From Oceanospirillum linum (lineage in GTDB: Bacteria > Pseudomonadota > Gammaproteobacteria > Pseudomonadales > Halomonadaceae), in NCBI RefSeq assembly GCF_001995095.2, contig NZ_MTSD02000001.1, forward strand, positions 620,001-684,000: a DNA stretch of 64,000 bases. Reading direction: 5' to 3'. The notes beneath the pieces were generated by a model that did not search any database, was not told where the DNA came from, and was given only the letters and a program-made list of their open reading frames with translations. The first letter of the stretch is position 1. Each line of letters starts with the position of its first letter. Below, piece after piece: positions 52,426-61,953 of the stretch. The position numbers and the translations under genes are program-made.

Positions 52426-53928
52426 GTGCCTCTCTTATCAACATCATCCCGAATCATATCTTTCGGACAATACGGGCTGAAATTTGTTCGGACCGCCACC
52501 ACAGCCCTGCTGCTGGTAATATCGTCCTTACTGACCCCTTCTGTAATTGCTGACACAGATAAACTGCCAAGTATCGGCAGCGATCAGCCTGATCGGCTGA
52601 CAATGCATCAGGAGTACAGGTTAGGGCGGGCATGGCTACGTCAGTATCGCGCTGCCAGCCCTGTGATCTATGATCCTATCATGCAAAATTACCTGGAAAC
52701 TCTGGTCAATAAGCTGGCTGTAGAGGCAGAACTTTATGAGCGCCGCTTAAATCTTATTGCGATCAATGCCAAAACAATTAATGCCTTTGCTGTACCCGGG
52801 GGAGTCATAGGGGTTCACAGTGCACTGCTACTGAAAGCCAAAGATGAAGATATGGTCGCATCAGTACTCGCCCATGAATTGGCACACCTTAGCCAACGCC
52901 ATTACGCCAGACGAAAAGACAATGCTGAAGGTCAGCAACTCTCTCTGCTGACCGCCATGCTGACGGGACTGGTATTGAGTGCGAACGGGCACAGCCAGGC
53001 TGGCGTGGCAGCTATTGCCAGCTCTCAGGCCGCAGCCATTCAAAGCCAACTTCAATTCAGCCGACTCCATGAACAGGAAGCCGATGCGGTAGGCTTTCGT
53101 GTGCTGAAAGATGCCGGTTTTGACAGTAGTGGCATGGCGCGTATGTTTGAGCTGCTGCAGGCAGAGGCCCGCACGAACGGAGGCAGTGCACCGGAATTTT
53201 TACTGACTCACCCGCTGACTCAAAGTCGAATCGCCTTTGCAAAGGAGCGCGAGATAAAAGATGGTACCGAAGCCTTTTACAGCAACCTTGAGTTTCAGTT
53301 GATCAGGGTTCGTGCAATGCTGCAGCAAACCCCGATTAAAGAACGTCCTGTAGTGCTGACCGCATTGTTAAAAAGCGTATCAGATAGCATAAAAGAGCCC
53401 GTCAAACTCTACGCTGATATTCTGAGTGCCCTTGACCAAGACAAAACCCAAAAAGCCCGGGAGCTTACAGAGCAACTGGCCCTACAGCCGGACCACCTCT
53501 ACTTTCGCCTGCTCACCGCCAGAGTTTTAGTCATGACAGGTCAAAGTGATCAGGCATTCAGTCTGCTTAAGACACAGCTTAAAGAAACACCTGATAATAT
53601 GGCAGTCAAAGCTTTTACCGCCCAGACTTATCTGAACGCAGGACAAACACCCCAGGCGATGGAGGCCTTTAAGAAACTCAGTCGGGAGCGCCCGGAAGAC
53701 CCCTGGGTTTGGCAACAATTGGCAAAAACCGCTGCGGATGGTAAAGATCTGCTGACCGTTTATAAAGCCAATGCGGAGTATCATCAGCTAACCGGCGATA
53801 TTCCTCAGGGCATTAAAGAGTTGAAGTTAGCCCGGGAGTACGCCAGTAATGATCCTATCGAATTCGCCCGTATCGACCATCGCATTAAAGATCTGGAAAA
53901 GCTATTTAAAGAGCTGAACTTTCAATAA
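52426..53928 (+). CDS. bepA: Periplasmic M48 metalloprotease with TPR repeats (BepA type)
   Basis: Chaperone-protease that helps LptD and other outer-membrane proteins mature. Signal peptide (ALLLVISSLLTPSVIA), M48 catalytic domain with zinc site LAHELAHLSQRHYA (about 145-158) and the third ligand Glu in LHEQEADAVGF, TPR-like repeats from about residue 310. 500 aa, close to E. coli BepA. Starts with GTG at 52426, AGGG upstream. The substrate gene lptD is elsewhere in this window. Confidence 0.9.
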   Translation: MPLLSTSSRIISFGQYGLKFVRTATTALLLVISSLLTPSVIADTDKLPSIGSDQPDRLTMHQEYRLGRAWLRQYRAASPVIYDPIMQNYLETLVNKLAVEAELYERRLNLIAINAKTINAFAVPGGVIGVHSALLLKAKDEDMVASVLAHELAHLSQRHYARRKDNAEGQQLSLLTAMLTGLVLSANGHSQAGVAAIASSQAAAIQSQLQFSRLHEQEADAVGFRVLKDAGFDSSGMARMFELLQAEARTNGGSAPEFLLTHPLTQSRIAFAKEREIKDGTEAFYSNLEFQLIRVRAMLQQTPIKERPVVLTALLKSVSDSIKEPVKLYADILSALDQDKTQKARELTEQLALQPDHLYFRLLTARVLVMTGQSDQAFSLLKTQLKETPDNMAVKAFTAQTYLNAGQTPQAMEAFKKLSRERPEDPWVWQQLAKTAADGKDLLTVYKANAEYHQLTGDIPQGIKELKLAREYASNDPIEFARIDHRIKDLEKLFKELNFQ

Positions 53929-53934
53929 CTAAAA

Positions 53935-53962
53935 AACCCGATATTCAGCCGAATATCGGGTT
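53935..53962. terminator. Bidirectional terminator between bepA and nadA
   Basis: AACCCGATATTC and GAATATCGGGTT pair perfectly around AGCC, with A/T runs at the ends. Between convergent genes. Confidence 0.88.
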
Positions 53963-53996
53963 TCATTAATCAGTAACGGCCAACTCAGAAACCGCT

Positions 53997-55034
53997 CTAC
54001 CTGGAGGCAGTGAACTGCAGCATCCGGGTCAAAGGTCGCATCGCTTTTTCGCCCAATTCCGCATCGACAAAAACCTCCTGATCACCGGTTTCCAGTACAT
54101 GTACCAGTGATTCCAGCTCATTCATTGCCATCCAGGGGCAGTGTGCGCAACTACGGCATGTGGCACCATTGCCAGCTGTAGGAGCTTCCAGAAAGGTTTT
54201 TTCCGGGCATAACTGCTGCATTTTGTAGAAGATGCCCCGGTCTGTGGCCACGATAAACGTCTGATTCGCCATATCTTTAGCAGCATTGATCAACTGAGAT
54301 GTTGACCCGACTACATCTGCCAGCTCCACGACAGCCGCCGGGGATTCAGGATGCACAAGAATAGCCGCATCCGGGTACACTTTCTTCAGATCCAGCACAC
54401 CCTTAGCTTTAAACTCTTCATGAACGATACAGGCACTATCCCAAAGGATCATATCCGCACCGGTCTTCTGCTGCACATAACCCCCAAGGTGCTTATCAGG
54501 GGCCCAGATAATTTTTTCACCTTTATCTTTCAGGTGCTCGACAACCTGAAGCGCAATGCTTGATGTTACAACCCAATCAGCACGGGCTTTGACTGCGGCA
54601 GAGGTATTCGCATAAACCACAACGGTACGGTCAGGGTGCTGATCACAGAAAGCACTGAACTCATCTACAGGGCAACCCAGATCCAGAGAGCAGGTCGCCT
54701 CCAGCGTTGGCATTAGCACCCGCTTTTCAGGACTCAGGATTTTAGACGTTTCACCCATAAACTTAACACCAGCCACCACCAGCGTTTTAGCATCATGGTT
54801 AGCACCAAAGCGTGCCATCTCCAGAGAGTCTGCCACACAGCCGCCGGTCTCTTCGGCCAAAGCCTGTATATCGTGACTACAATAGTAGTGCGCAACAAGA
54901 ACTGCATCCTGCGCTTTCAGAAGCTGCTTGATACGAGCCGTAAGCTCTGCTTTCTTCTTAGCGTTCAGTTCTTCCGGTGTTCCCAGATTGGACAGGTGTT
55001 CCCGAACCAGTGCCTGGTCTGCTTGCATAGTCAT
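53997..55034 (-). CDS. nadA: Quinolinate synthase A
   Basis: Iron-sulfur enzyme joining iminoaspartate and DHAP in NAD synthesis. 345 aa. The three [4Fe-4S] cysteines are in [29 protein letters not shown] region and [26 protein letters not shown] and [10 protein letters not shown] are characteristic. The ribosome site is weak. Gene order bepA/nadA/tRNA-Lys is that of pseudomonads. Confidence 0.95.
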   Translation of the reverse strand: MTMQADQALVREHLSNLGTPEELNAKKKAELTARIKQLLKAQDAVLVAHYYCSHDIQALAEETGGCVADSLEMARFGANHDAKTLVVAGVKFMGETSKILSPEKRVLMPTLEATCSLDLGCPVDEFSAFCDQHPDRTVVVYANTSAAVKARADWVVTSSIALQVVEHLKDKGEKIIWAPDKHLGGYVQQKTGADMILWDSACIVHEEFKAKGVLDLKKVYPDAAILVHPESPAAVVELADVVGSTSQLINAAKDMANQTFIVATDRGIFYKMQQLCPEKTFLEAPTAGNGATCRSCAHCPWMAMNELESLVHVLETGDQEVFVDAELGEKAMRPLTRMLQFTASR

Positions 55035-55267
55035 GGGCTGAATTCAACTCATAGTAAAGATTTCAGCAACCTCGCAAACCCTCGACTTGTCACACCATAC
55101 ATAAAGCTGCGGACAGAGATCAGTCAGGCGAAGCTGCAATCAAACAAAAAGATGGCCGTAAATTTTAGCACAAAACTCTGACAACAGATGAAGCTTTCAG
55201 CTGCTATCGGGTGCTTATTTAAGAAAAGTATCTGTGGATAACGTAAAAAGAAGAATAAATTTCAGGC

Positions 55268-55301
55268 AAAAAAAATCCCGCATGCAGATGCGGGATTTTT
55301 T
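55268..55301 (-). terminator. Terminator of the tRNA-Lys array
   Basis: ATCCCGCAT and ATGCGGGAT form a nine-pair stem around GCAG; on the minus strand eight T follow. It sits directly after the last tRNA-Lys. Confidence 0.9.
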
Positions 55302-55307
55302 AGAATC

Positions 55308-55383
55308 TGGTGGGTCGTATAGGATTCGAACCTATGACCAATTGGTTAAAAGCCAACTGCTCTACCGACTGAGCTAACGACCC
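55308..55383 (-). tRNA. tRNA-Lys (anticodon TTT), copy 3 of the array
   Basis: Cloverleaf with acceptor GGGTCGT, anticodon loop CTTTTAA, T-arm ATAGGTTCGAATCCTAT and encoded CCA. Differs from the other two copies by one base in the D-loop (CGG in place of TGG). Last in the transcript. Confidence 0.96.
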
Positions 55384-55441
55384 GATACTCATGACTTTGA
55401 TAAATACGTGACAACGCAGGATACCAAGCCAGTAAGTAAAA

Positions 55442-55517
55442 TGGTGGGTCGTATAGGATTCGAACCTATGACCAATTGGTTAAAAGCCAACTGCTCTACC
55501 AACTGAGCTAACGACCC
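55442..55517 (-). tRNA. tRNA-Lys (anticodon TTT), copy 2 of the array
   Basis: Identical in structure to its neighbours: anticodon loop CTTTTAA, acceptor GGGTCGT and encoded CCA. Middle gene of three tandem copies separated by about 55 bases. Confidence 0.96.
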
Positions 55518-55569
55518 ACGCCTTACTGAAAATAAATGATTAACTATCAGTAAGATAGATAAGTTGAAT

Positions 55570-55645
55570 TGGTGGGTCGTATAGGATTCGAACCTATGAC
55601 CAATTGGTTAAAAGCCAACTGCTCTACCAACTGAGCTAACGACCC
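55570..55645 (-). tRNA. tRNA-Lys (anticodon TTT), copy 1 of the array
   Basis: First transcribed copy; same sequence as copy 2. Promoter directly upstream. Confidence 0.96.
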
Positions 55646-55661
55646 ATTCAACTTGGGGCGC

Positions 55662-55689
55662 ATTATACGCAGCTTTTTAGGATGCGCAA
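55662..55689 (-). promoter_or_regulatory. Promoter of the tRNA-Lys array
   Basis: On the minus strand TTGCGC, 16 bases, TATAAT, followed by a GC-rich discriminator (GCGCC), as in stringently controlled stable-RNA promoters. Confidence 0.8.
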
Positions 55690-55727
55690 CCCCTTTTTTA
55701 AACTCTTTTTTGTTTTTTATCAGAAAC

Positions 55728-56588
55728 TTAATTCGGCCGGTGGTTTTTATTCACACTCCGAATAGCGCGAGTCTTTTTACGCTGGCGTTCGATGCGGTCA
55801 TGGCTATCAATACTGCCTTTAACACGACGTTTCTCCAGACCCGCCATCTCAGACAGCTGATCGATCTCCTGCTGAGTCAGCTCGATCCACTCACCGGCAC
55901 GGGCGCGTTTGTCCAGGAAAATACTGCCATAACGCACACGCTTCAGGCGGCTTACAGTTAACCCCTGAGATTCCCACAAACGGCGAACCTCTCGGTTGCG
56001 GCCTTCCATAATCACCACATGAAACCAGGTATTAATACCTTCACCACCAAACTCCTGGACATCGGTAAAGTTTGCCATGCCATCCTCCAGCATAACGCCC
56101 TCTACCATCGCTTTAACATGTTCAGGTTTTACATCGCCCATAACACGCACAGCGTACTCACGCTCAACCTGCTGAGACGGGTGCATCAGTCGGTTTGCCA
56201 ACTCGCCATCGGTTGTAAACAGCAGCAGACCACTGGTGTTAATATCCAAACGACCAATGGAGATCCAGCGCTCACCTTTCAACTTCGGCAGGCGATCAAA
56301 AACCGTGCGGCGTCCCTGTGGATCATGTCGGGTACAAAGCTCACCTTCCGGTTTGCTGTACATAATGACCCGGCGCGGCACTTCCTCTTCCGCCACCAGT
56401 TTTACCAGACGGCCATGTACGGTCACACGATCATTGATAGAGACACGATCACCCAACTTAGCGGTCTGACCATTAATCGCCACTTCTCCCGTCTCAATCA
56501 GGCGCTCCATCTCCCGACGGGAGCCCATACCGGTACGGGCCAGAACTTTTTGTAATTTCTCAGTTTTTACTTCGTTGATATCTTTCAC
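55728..56588 (-). CDS. rluB: 23S rRNA pseudouridine-2605 synthase RluB
   Basis: Modifies U2605 of 23S rRNA. S4-like domain at the start ([21 protein letters not shown]), then the RsuA/RluB catalytic region [21 protein letters not shown] with the essential Asp, and [17 protein letters not shown]. Arg/Lys-rich tail, 286 aa. Starts with GTG at 56588, AAGG upstream. Twelve bases after scpB; order scpA-scpB-rluB is conserved. Confidence 0.93.
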   Translation of the reverse strand: MKDINEVKTEKLQKVLARTGMGSRREMERLIETGEVAINGQTAKLGDRVSINDRVTVHGRLVKLVAEEEVPRRVIMYSKPEGELCTRHDPQGRRTVFDRLPKLKGERWISIGRLDINTSGLLLFTTDGELANRLMHPSQQVEREYAVRVMGDVKPEHVKAMVEGVMLEDGMANFTDVQEFGGEGINTWFHVVIMEGRNREVRRLWESQGLTVSRLKRVRYGSIFLDKRARAGEWIELTQQEIDQLSEMAGLEKRRVKGSIDSHDRIERQRKKTRAIRSVNKNHRPN

Positions 56589-56600
56589 AGAATTAACCTT

Positions 56601-57527
56601 TTATTCACTATCCGGTATCAGCGGCGATTCATCCGCCGATACAACTTGTTCTGTTTTATCATGGGGTGTTGTTTCAGTAACAGCACCCTCTGAATACGTT
56701 GGCTCACCGGGCATATTATTATCAGACATGCCAGTCTGACTTTCCTGTAATGCCCTCTGACTGAGGCGCTCATCAAAACGTTGACTCAGCTCTGAGAAGG
56801 TCAGTACCTCCGGCAGATCATCAAGATCCACATCCTGAGTATCATCGGCCTCATCATCGTCATACTCAGCAACCACACCTTGTGCTTCCATCTCAGCCTG
56901 GGCTTCTTCCATCATCTGACGACGTTTTTCTTCCTGAGCAGCCAGCATCTGTGCTTCTTCATCGGCGATCGCCTGTTGCTGCTCTTCCTGCATTTTGTCA
57001 CCAAGCTCCCGAATGACATTAAGAGTAGGCAACTCATCCAGTGTTTTAAGATTAAAGTAATCCAGAAAGTGCCGGGTCGTGGCGTACATCGCAGGACGGC
57101 CCGGAGCATCCCGATAACCCACAATCCGTACCCATTCACGCTCCAGCAGTGTCTTCATAATAGAACTACTGACGCTGACACCCCGGATCTCTTCGATATC
57201 TCCCCGGGTTACGGGCTGACGATAAGCGATCAATGCCAACGTTTCCAGTAACGCACGGGAATACTTCTGAGGGCGCTCAGTCCAAAGCCGTGCAATGCGG
57301 TTTGCATGTTCCTTACGGGCCTGGATACGCCAACCACTGGCCACTTCAATCAGTTCAATACCGCGCCCCAGATAATCGGCACTTAATTGCTGCAGGACAT
57401 CTCTCAGCAGGCTTTTTGAAGGCCGCTCATAGTCGTCGAACAGCTCGGCAATCTGATCCAGCATCAGAGGCTGATCTGACACCATTAAAATAGCCTCAAT
57501 AACCGGTTTCAGCTGATCAGTTTTCAT
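56601..57527 (-). CDS. scpB: Segregation and condensation protein ScpB
   Basis: Winged-helix partner in the SMC-ScpAB condensin. Core domain with IEAILMVSDQPLMLDQIAELF, then RALLETLALIAYRQPVTRGDI (about 92-112) and VRIVGYRDAPGRPAMYATT, followed by a long acidic, Gln/Glu-rich tail (from about residue 175) not found in short ScpB forms. 308 aa. Its ATG overlaps the scpA stop by eleven bases; GAGG upstream. Confidence 0.92.
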   Translation of the reverse strand: MKTDQLKPVIEAILMVSDQPLMLDQIAELFDDYERPSKSLLRDVLQQLSADYLGRGIELIEVASGWRIQARKEHANRIARLWTERPQKYSRALLETLALIAYRQPVTRGDIEEIRGVSVSSSIMKTLLEREWVRIVGYRDAPGRPAMYATTRHFLDYFNLKTLDELPTLNVIRELGDKMQEEQQQAIADEEAQMLAAQEEKRRQMMEEAQAEMEAQGVVAEYDDDEADDTQDVDLDDLPEVLTFSELSQRFDERLSQRALQESQTGMSDNNMPGEPTYSEGAVTETTPHDKTEQVVSADESPLIPDSE

Positions 57528-58419
57528 CTGCTACCTCTTCAGGCGTCTGGCTGTCCAAGCCCGCATCGCCTTCTTCAAGTTCACCGTCAATCGCCAGGAG
57601 ACCGTGAGACTCAGCCCCATTCAGAATACGGGGGCGAACATGAATCGGGCTGAACGGCTCATTCTGTACCAACTCAATAGAGCGCGCTTTGATCAGCTCC
57701 ATCATAGCGAGGAAGGTCACGACAACCCCCGTACGCCCCTCTTCCACAGTAAAGAGGCTTTCGAAAGGGTAAAAACGATCTTCCGTAAGACTGTCCAGAA
57801 TCTGACTCATCCGCTCACGGGTGGATAGTGGCTCCAGCTCAATATGGTGGTGGGTCTGCAACTCAGCACGCTGAACCACCTGCGCCATCGCCATCAGAAT
57901 CTCCTGCAGATCGACTTCCGGCGGCGCGCGATAAACCTCAAATTCAGGCGCGGCCAGCTGAACCGGCGTCACATCCCGCTCAACCCGAGGTAGAGCATCC
58001 AGCTTCTCAGAAGCCTCTTTCAGCTGCTCATATTCCTGCAGGCGACGCAATAGAGTTGCTGTCGGATCATCCTCATCCTCCAGCTCTTCATGCTGCCGGG
58101 GCAGTAAGCTGCGGGATTTAATCTCTGCCAACAGTGCCGCCATAACCAAATATTCACCCGCCAGCTCGATCTGCAGATCACGCATCAGATCCACATATTC
58201 CATGTACTGACGTGTTATCTCCGCGACGTTTACGCTGAGAATATCCAGGTTCTGACGACGGATCAGATAAAGGAGCAGATCCAGCGGTCCTTCAAAAGCT
58301 TCCAGGAAAACCCGCAACGCTTCCGGAGGAATATAAAGATCCTGTGGCGGCTCGGTTACTGTTTCATCACCAATACGCGCCCAGAAATCAAGCTGTTCAG
58401 GTTCAACGGCTATGGACAA
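57517..58419 (-). CDS. scpA: Segregation and condensation protein ScpA
   Basis: Kleisin subunit of the SMC-ScpAB complex. Motifs: FEGPLDLLLYLIRRQNLDIL (about residues 38-57), then AGEYLVMAALLAEIKSRSLLP, and the C-terminal VVTFLAMMELIKARSIELVQ. 300 aa. Uses a TTG at 58419, with GGAG ten bases upstream; the conserved core is unaffected by this choice. Confidence 0.93.
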   Translation of the reverse strand: MSIAVEPEQLDFWARIGDETVTEPPQDLYIPPEALRVFLEAFEGPLDLLLYLIRRQNLDILSVNVAEITRQYMEYVDLMRDLQIELAGEYLVMAALLAEIKSRSLLPRQHEELEDEDDPTATLLRRLQEYEQLKEASEKLDALPRVERDVTPVQLAAPEFEVYRAPPEVDLQEILMAMAQVVQRAELQTHHHIELEPLSTRERMSQILDSLTEDRFYPFESLFTVEEGRTGVVVTFLAMMELIKARSIELVQNEPFSPIHVRPRILNGAESHGLLAIDGELEEGDAGLDSQTPEEVADEN

Positions 58420-58811
58420 AGGCTAAACACTCCGTATTTGCAGATGTTCCATTTTGATCAGAAAGCCAGCTTACGACACAGAGAGAAACGCTCAGAGCTG
58501 ACCGGAGAGATCTAAAACTACAGACACCATAACACCTCAGCAAATTCAGCTGATAAGTCATCAGAGCTAGCGAGGGTACATATCTGCTGCAGTCAACCAT
58601 CTCGGCCGTCTGTCTCCCGGTGATGTACTGTCCTCCCGATCATGAATACTCCAGGCCGGAAAGCAGTTTAAAGAAGTGAGTGTGATAATAAATTATAGCG
58701 CATTCTAACATACAAAAAGACTCCGGCCAGATCGCCGGAGCCCATCATAGATGAAATAGCCCCAAGACCTGAAATCAAGTGGCACAGGGCTTTTACGCCA
58801 GAGTACAGAGA
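58420..58811. other. Intergenic region between the YciO gene and scpA
   Basis: 392 bases. At 58692-58697 a TATAAT reads on minus, about 270 bases before scpA, a possible promoter without a clear -35. The terminator of the YciO gene lies at 58714-58740. No gene is convincing. Confidence 0.4.
58714..58740 (-). terminator. Intrinsic terminator after the YciO-type gene
   Basis: CTCCGGC and GCCGGAG form a seven-pair stem around CAGATC; on the minus strand five T follow. Confidence 0.87.
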
Positions 58812-59432
58812 TTACTCAAAGACGCTAACATCCCCTTTACCCACACGGATAATCTCCGGCGGCATTTCACGAACATCAACAACAGAGGTCACTTCCATAG
58901 AACAGGCTCCACCATCAATAATCAGATCCAATGCATGCTCCAGGTGATCACGAATCTCGTAGGGATCAGTCTGCGGGTGCTCATCATCCGGCAGAATCAA
59001 TGTCGTACTCATAATCGGTTCACCAAGGTGTTCCAGCAGCGCCAACGTGATTGCATGCTCAGGGATACGTACACCAATAGAGCGGCGTTTAGGATGCAAC
59101 AACAGTCGCGGTACCTCCGTCGTGGCGCTCAGAATAAAAGTGTAAGGCCCGGGAGTATGCGATTTCAGTAAACGGTACAGGGTATTATCTACCTTCGCGT
59201 ACGTGGAAATATCTGACAGGTCGCCGCAAACCAGCGTGAAATTATGCTTCTGATCCAGCTGACGAATACGCTTAATGCGCTCAACCGCTTTTTTATCTCC
59301 TAAATGGCAACCCAGTGCATACCCGGAATCCGTAGGATAGGCGATAACGCCCCCTTTGCGAATAATCTCGACAGCCTGACGGATCAGGCGCTCCTGAGGA
59401 TTATCCGGATGAATCTGGAAAAACTGGCTCAT
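58812..59432 (-). CDS. YciO/TsaC-family protein (threonylcarbamoyl-AMP synthase fold)
   Basis: SUA5/YciO/YrdC domain protein, 206 aa. Begins MSQFFQIHPDNPQERLIRQA and has GGVIAYPTDSGYALGC, KRIRQLDQKHNFTLVCGDL, KSHTPGPYTFIL and KRRSIGVRIPEH. The pattern RQLDQKHNFTL is that of the YciO branch, whose activity is lower or unclear compared with TsaC. GAGG eight bases before the ATG at 59432 fixes the start; earlier starts lack support. Confidence 0.88.
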   Translation of the reverse strand: MSQFFQIHPDNPQERLIRQAVEIIRKGGVIAYPTDSGYALGCHLGDKKAVERIKRIRQLDQKHNFTLVCGDLSDISTYAKVDNTLYRLLKSHTPGPYTFILSATTEVPRLLLHPKRRSIGVRIPEHAITLALLEHLGEPIMSTTLILPDDEHPQTDPYEIRDHLEHALDLIIDGGACSMEVTSVVDVREMPPEIIRVGKGDVSVFE

Positions 59433-59529
59433 GATCATATCCTCATCTTTCGTTGTACTCACACATGTAATCGGCTTAATCCACTCAACCCCATTACACG
59501 CCTTACTTCACTAAAACACATTGCACTGT

Positions 59530-59575
59530 TTTTTTGCTGGCTAAGGGCATAGTTTTTTGCTGGCGAAGGGCATAG
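59530..59575. repeat. Tandem duplication, two 23-base units
   Basis: Two adjacent copies of TTTTTTGCTGGC(T/G)AAGGGCATAG (59530-59552 and 59553-59575) differ at one base. Located between the YciO gene and the RNase AM gene. Confidence 0.8.
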
Positions 59576-59622
59576 CAAAGCGAGCAGCTATTATTTTCTC
59601 AAGCAAACCTATGCTCAGATTC

Positions 59623-60486
59623 TTACTCAGCTTTATTCTGTGCATTTTGCCAAAGCAGCCAAACGGGGTTAACGGTTTCCGGCAGGTGATTCATTTTCCC
59701 CGGCTTCTGCCATTGGGTCTGAAAATGAAAGTCGCTGCCCGCACTGGCCGCTAAGTCATACTCTTTCGCCAGTTGCGCCATGTAGTTTGTCTGATCCCTG
59801 GATTGTTGAGCACCAGATACCACCTCCATGGCCTCCCCTCCCGCCTCTTTAAAGGCTTTCAGTAAGGCCCGGCGTTTCATATTTGTCATTTTATAGTGTA
59901 ATGGGTGGGCAACCACAGCAACACCACCGGCAGCTTTAATCCACTCAACAGCCTTATCCACCGTCGGCCAAAGGCTTTTCACATCACCTTTTTTACCAGC
60001 CCCCAGATACTTTTTAAAGGCTTCCGGCATGGTGGAAACCACACCTTCATCCACCAGCACCTGAGCAAAATGAGGTCGCCCCAGTTCAGCGCCGTTTGCC
60101 TTTGCCTCAGCCTTACCCAGAAAATCCTCCACCCCCAATGCACCGAGTTTTTCAGCGATAATCTCTGCTCTTTTGCGCCGCGCAGACTGCTGTTCTTTTA
60201 AACCGGCCATCAGAACAGGGTGATCAATATCCAGATTCAAACCCACAATATGGACGTTACAACCACTCCAGGTAGTGGATATCTCAACGCCTGCGATCAG
60301 ATCAATACCTGCTTTTAAAGCAGCTTGACGGGCCTCAGGAATTCCCTGCACCGTATCATGGTCAGTCAGGGACAAAGTATGTACACCTTCACTGGAAGCC
60401 AGCTGCACCAACTCCGTTGGCGAGAGCCGACCGTCAGAACAGGTAGAATGGCTGTGCAGATCAAATCCGGACCAATATGCGTTCAT
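59623..60486 (-). CDS. rnm: 5'-3' exoribonuclease RNase AM (PHP domain)
   Basis: PHP-family phosphoesterase of the YciV/RNase AM group, which trims the 5' ends of 5S and 23S rRNA and degrades pAp. Metal-binding residues are in DLHSHSTCSDG (residues 9-19), LTDHDTVQG, VEISTTW, GRPHFAQVL, VAHPLHYK and GSDFHFQ. 287 aa. Neighbours YciO, YciB and YciI match the E. coli yci cluster. Confidence 0.9.
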   Translation of the reverse strand: MNAYWSGFDLHSHSTCSDGRLSPTELVQLASSEGVHTLSLTDHDTVQGIPEARQAALKAGIDLIAGVEISTTWSGCNVHIVGLNLDIDHPVLMAGLKEQQSARRKRAEIIAEKLGALGVEDFLGKAEAKANGAELGRPHFAQVLVDEGVVSTMPEAFKKYLGAGKKGDVKSLWPTVDKAVEWIKAAGGVAVVAHPLHYKMTNMKRRALLKAFKEAGGEAMEVVSGAQQSRDQTNYMAQLAKEYDLAASAGSDFHFQTQWQKPGKMNHLPETVNPVWLLWQNAQNKAE

Positions 60487-60701
60487 GGAAAACCTTTTTC
60501 AGAAAAAATACTCAAAACGCTCCTGCACCTGATAATAAGTCATTCGAAGACACAAGCGGAACAGCCTTTATTTGAGGGCATTACTGTAAAATAACAGCTC
60601 AACGTGCGAAGATTGCTCAAACTTAAACCCTTAGAGATCTGATAAGTGAATCCTTCAGATCTCTTCCTAACTGAGTATGAAAGACTCTCGTCTATAACAC
60701 C

Positions 60702-61271
60702 ATGAAATTACTCTTAGATTTTTTCCCAATTGCCATTTTCTTTGGTGTTTACCACTACACCAAGGATATGATTCTGGCCACCGCCGTTCTGATTCCTGCA
60801 ACCATTATTCAGATCGCCATCTCCTGGTTTAAAACCCGTAAGATCGAAAAGATGCACGTAGTGACTTTAGTTCTTATTATTGTGATGGGTGGAGCAACCG
60901 TGCTACTACAGGATAAAAGTTTTATACAGTGGAAACCCACCGTCGTTAACTGGCTGTTTGCCGGTGCTTTTCTCGGTAGTTATGTGATCGGCAAAAAGCC
61001 GCTGATTCAACGTATGATGGAGAGCCAGATTAGCTTACCTGTAGCCCAGTGGAATACTCTGAATGCCTACTGGATCATCTTCTTTCTGGCTATGGGTGCA
61101 ATTAATATTGCCGTATTTACCTTTTACAGTGAAGAAACCTGGGTCAATTTTAAACTATTCGGTATGTTAGGACTGACACTGGTGTTCATTATTATTCAGG
61201 GCATTTGGCTGACCCGGCATATTAAAACCGACGATCAGCCCGACGGTGAAAAAAATAAAGAACTCCCCTAA
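60702..61271 (+). CDS. yciB: Inner-membrane septation protein YciB
   Basis: Intracellular septation protein A family; in E. coli it contributes to envelope synthesis and division. 189 aa, five to six helices: [14 protein letters not shown] at the start, [33 protein letters not shown] and [19 protein letters not shown]. Divergent from the RNase AM gene. yciI follows 52 bases on. Confidence 0.93.
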   Translation: MKLLLDFFPIAIFFGVYHYTKDMILATAVLIPATIIQIAISWFKTRKIEKMHVVTLVLIIVMGGATVLLQDKSFIQWKPTVVNWLFAGAFLGSYVIGKKPLIQRMMESQISLPVAQWNTLNAYWIIFFLAMGAINIAVFTFYSEETWVNFKLFGMLGLTLVFIIIQGIWLTRHIKTDDQPDGEKNKELP

Positions 61272-61323
61272 AGCCGAACTCAAAAGATTTGGCGGCACTG
61301 CAAGCGACAGAGGAATACAAACT

Positions 61324-61623
61324 ATGCTTTACGCATTTATTTGCCAGGATAAAGAAGGCACTCAGGCACAACGGCTGGAAGCTCGTCCAGCTCACCTTGA
61401 GCGCCTGCAACAACTGCAGAATGAAGGCAGACTGATTCTGGCAGGGCCACACCCGGCTATCGACAGTAACGACCCCGGTGATGCAGGTTTTACCGGCAGC
61501 CTGGTTGTTGCAGAGTTTGCGACACTGGAAGATGCTCAGGAATGGGCGAGCGCAGACCCTTACTTTGCTGCCGGTGTTTATGAACAAGTCACCGTTAAGC
61601 CATTCCGCAAAGTTCTCCCTTAA
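61324..61623 (+). CDS. yciI: YciI-family protein
   Basis: Small dimeric alpha/beta barrel protein, 99 aa, of unclear activity. Family pattern: [22 protein letters not shown] with conserved His, and [29 protein letters not shown] with Asp-Pro-Tyr. The ATG at 61324 is used because the frame before it runs into yciB; GAGG lies upstream. Follows yciB, as in E. coli. Confidence 0.9.
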   Translation: MLYAFICQDKEGTQAQRLEARPAHLERLQQLQNEGRLILAGPHPAIDSNDPGDAGFTGSLVVAEFATLEDAQEWASADPYFAAGVYEQVTVKPFRKVLP

Positions 61624-61674
61624 CAAAAGACACCTCAGCCTGTGACTAACTGGCTGAAAAAGTAAAGAAGTTTC

Positions 61675-61705
61675 AAAAACGGGTTTGCTTTTTGCGCCCG
61701 TTTTT
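61675..61705 (+). terminator. Intrinsic terminator after yciI
   Basis: AAAAACGGG and CCCGTTTTT pair around a 13-base loop. Confidence 0.8.
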
Positions 61706-61953
61706 GCATTCCAGAACCACGAGTTAACCACATGAATTTCTGAACTTTTTTAACTTTTCCAACAGTTTCTGTGGATAACTTTGTGGATCTAAGCAGGATA
61801 GGAAGCGCAAACGGTTGTGCGGTATAGCAGAGGCTCAGATTGTCTATTTTTTAACCAACACTCACTGCTTTAATCCTCGCGACGACTCCTGAATTAAGAC
61901 CTGCTTTTCGCTTATTGAACAAAACGACAGACTCCAACCCGGATCACACATCT

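Noticed and set aside
61770-61778. Perfect DnaA box TGTGGATAA (another at 55233-55241) as a replication origin
   Set aside because: Boxes are single and 6.5 kb apart with no AT-rich unwinding region or dnaA/gidA genes nearby; chance matches are expected.
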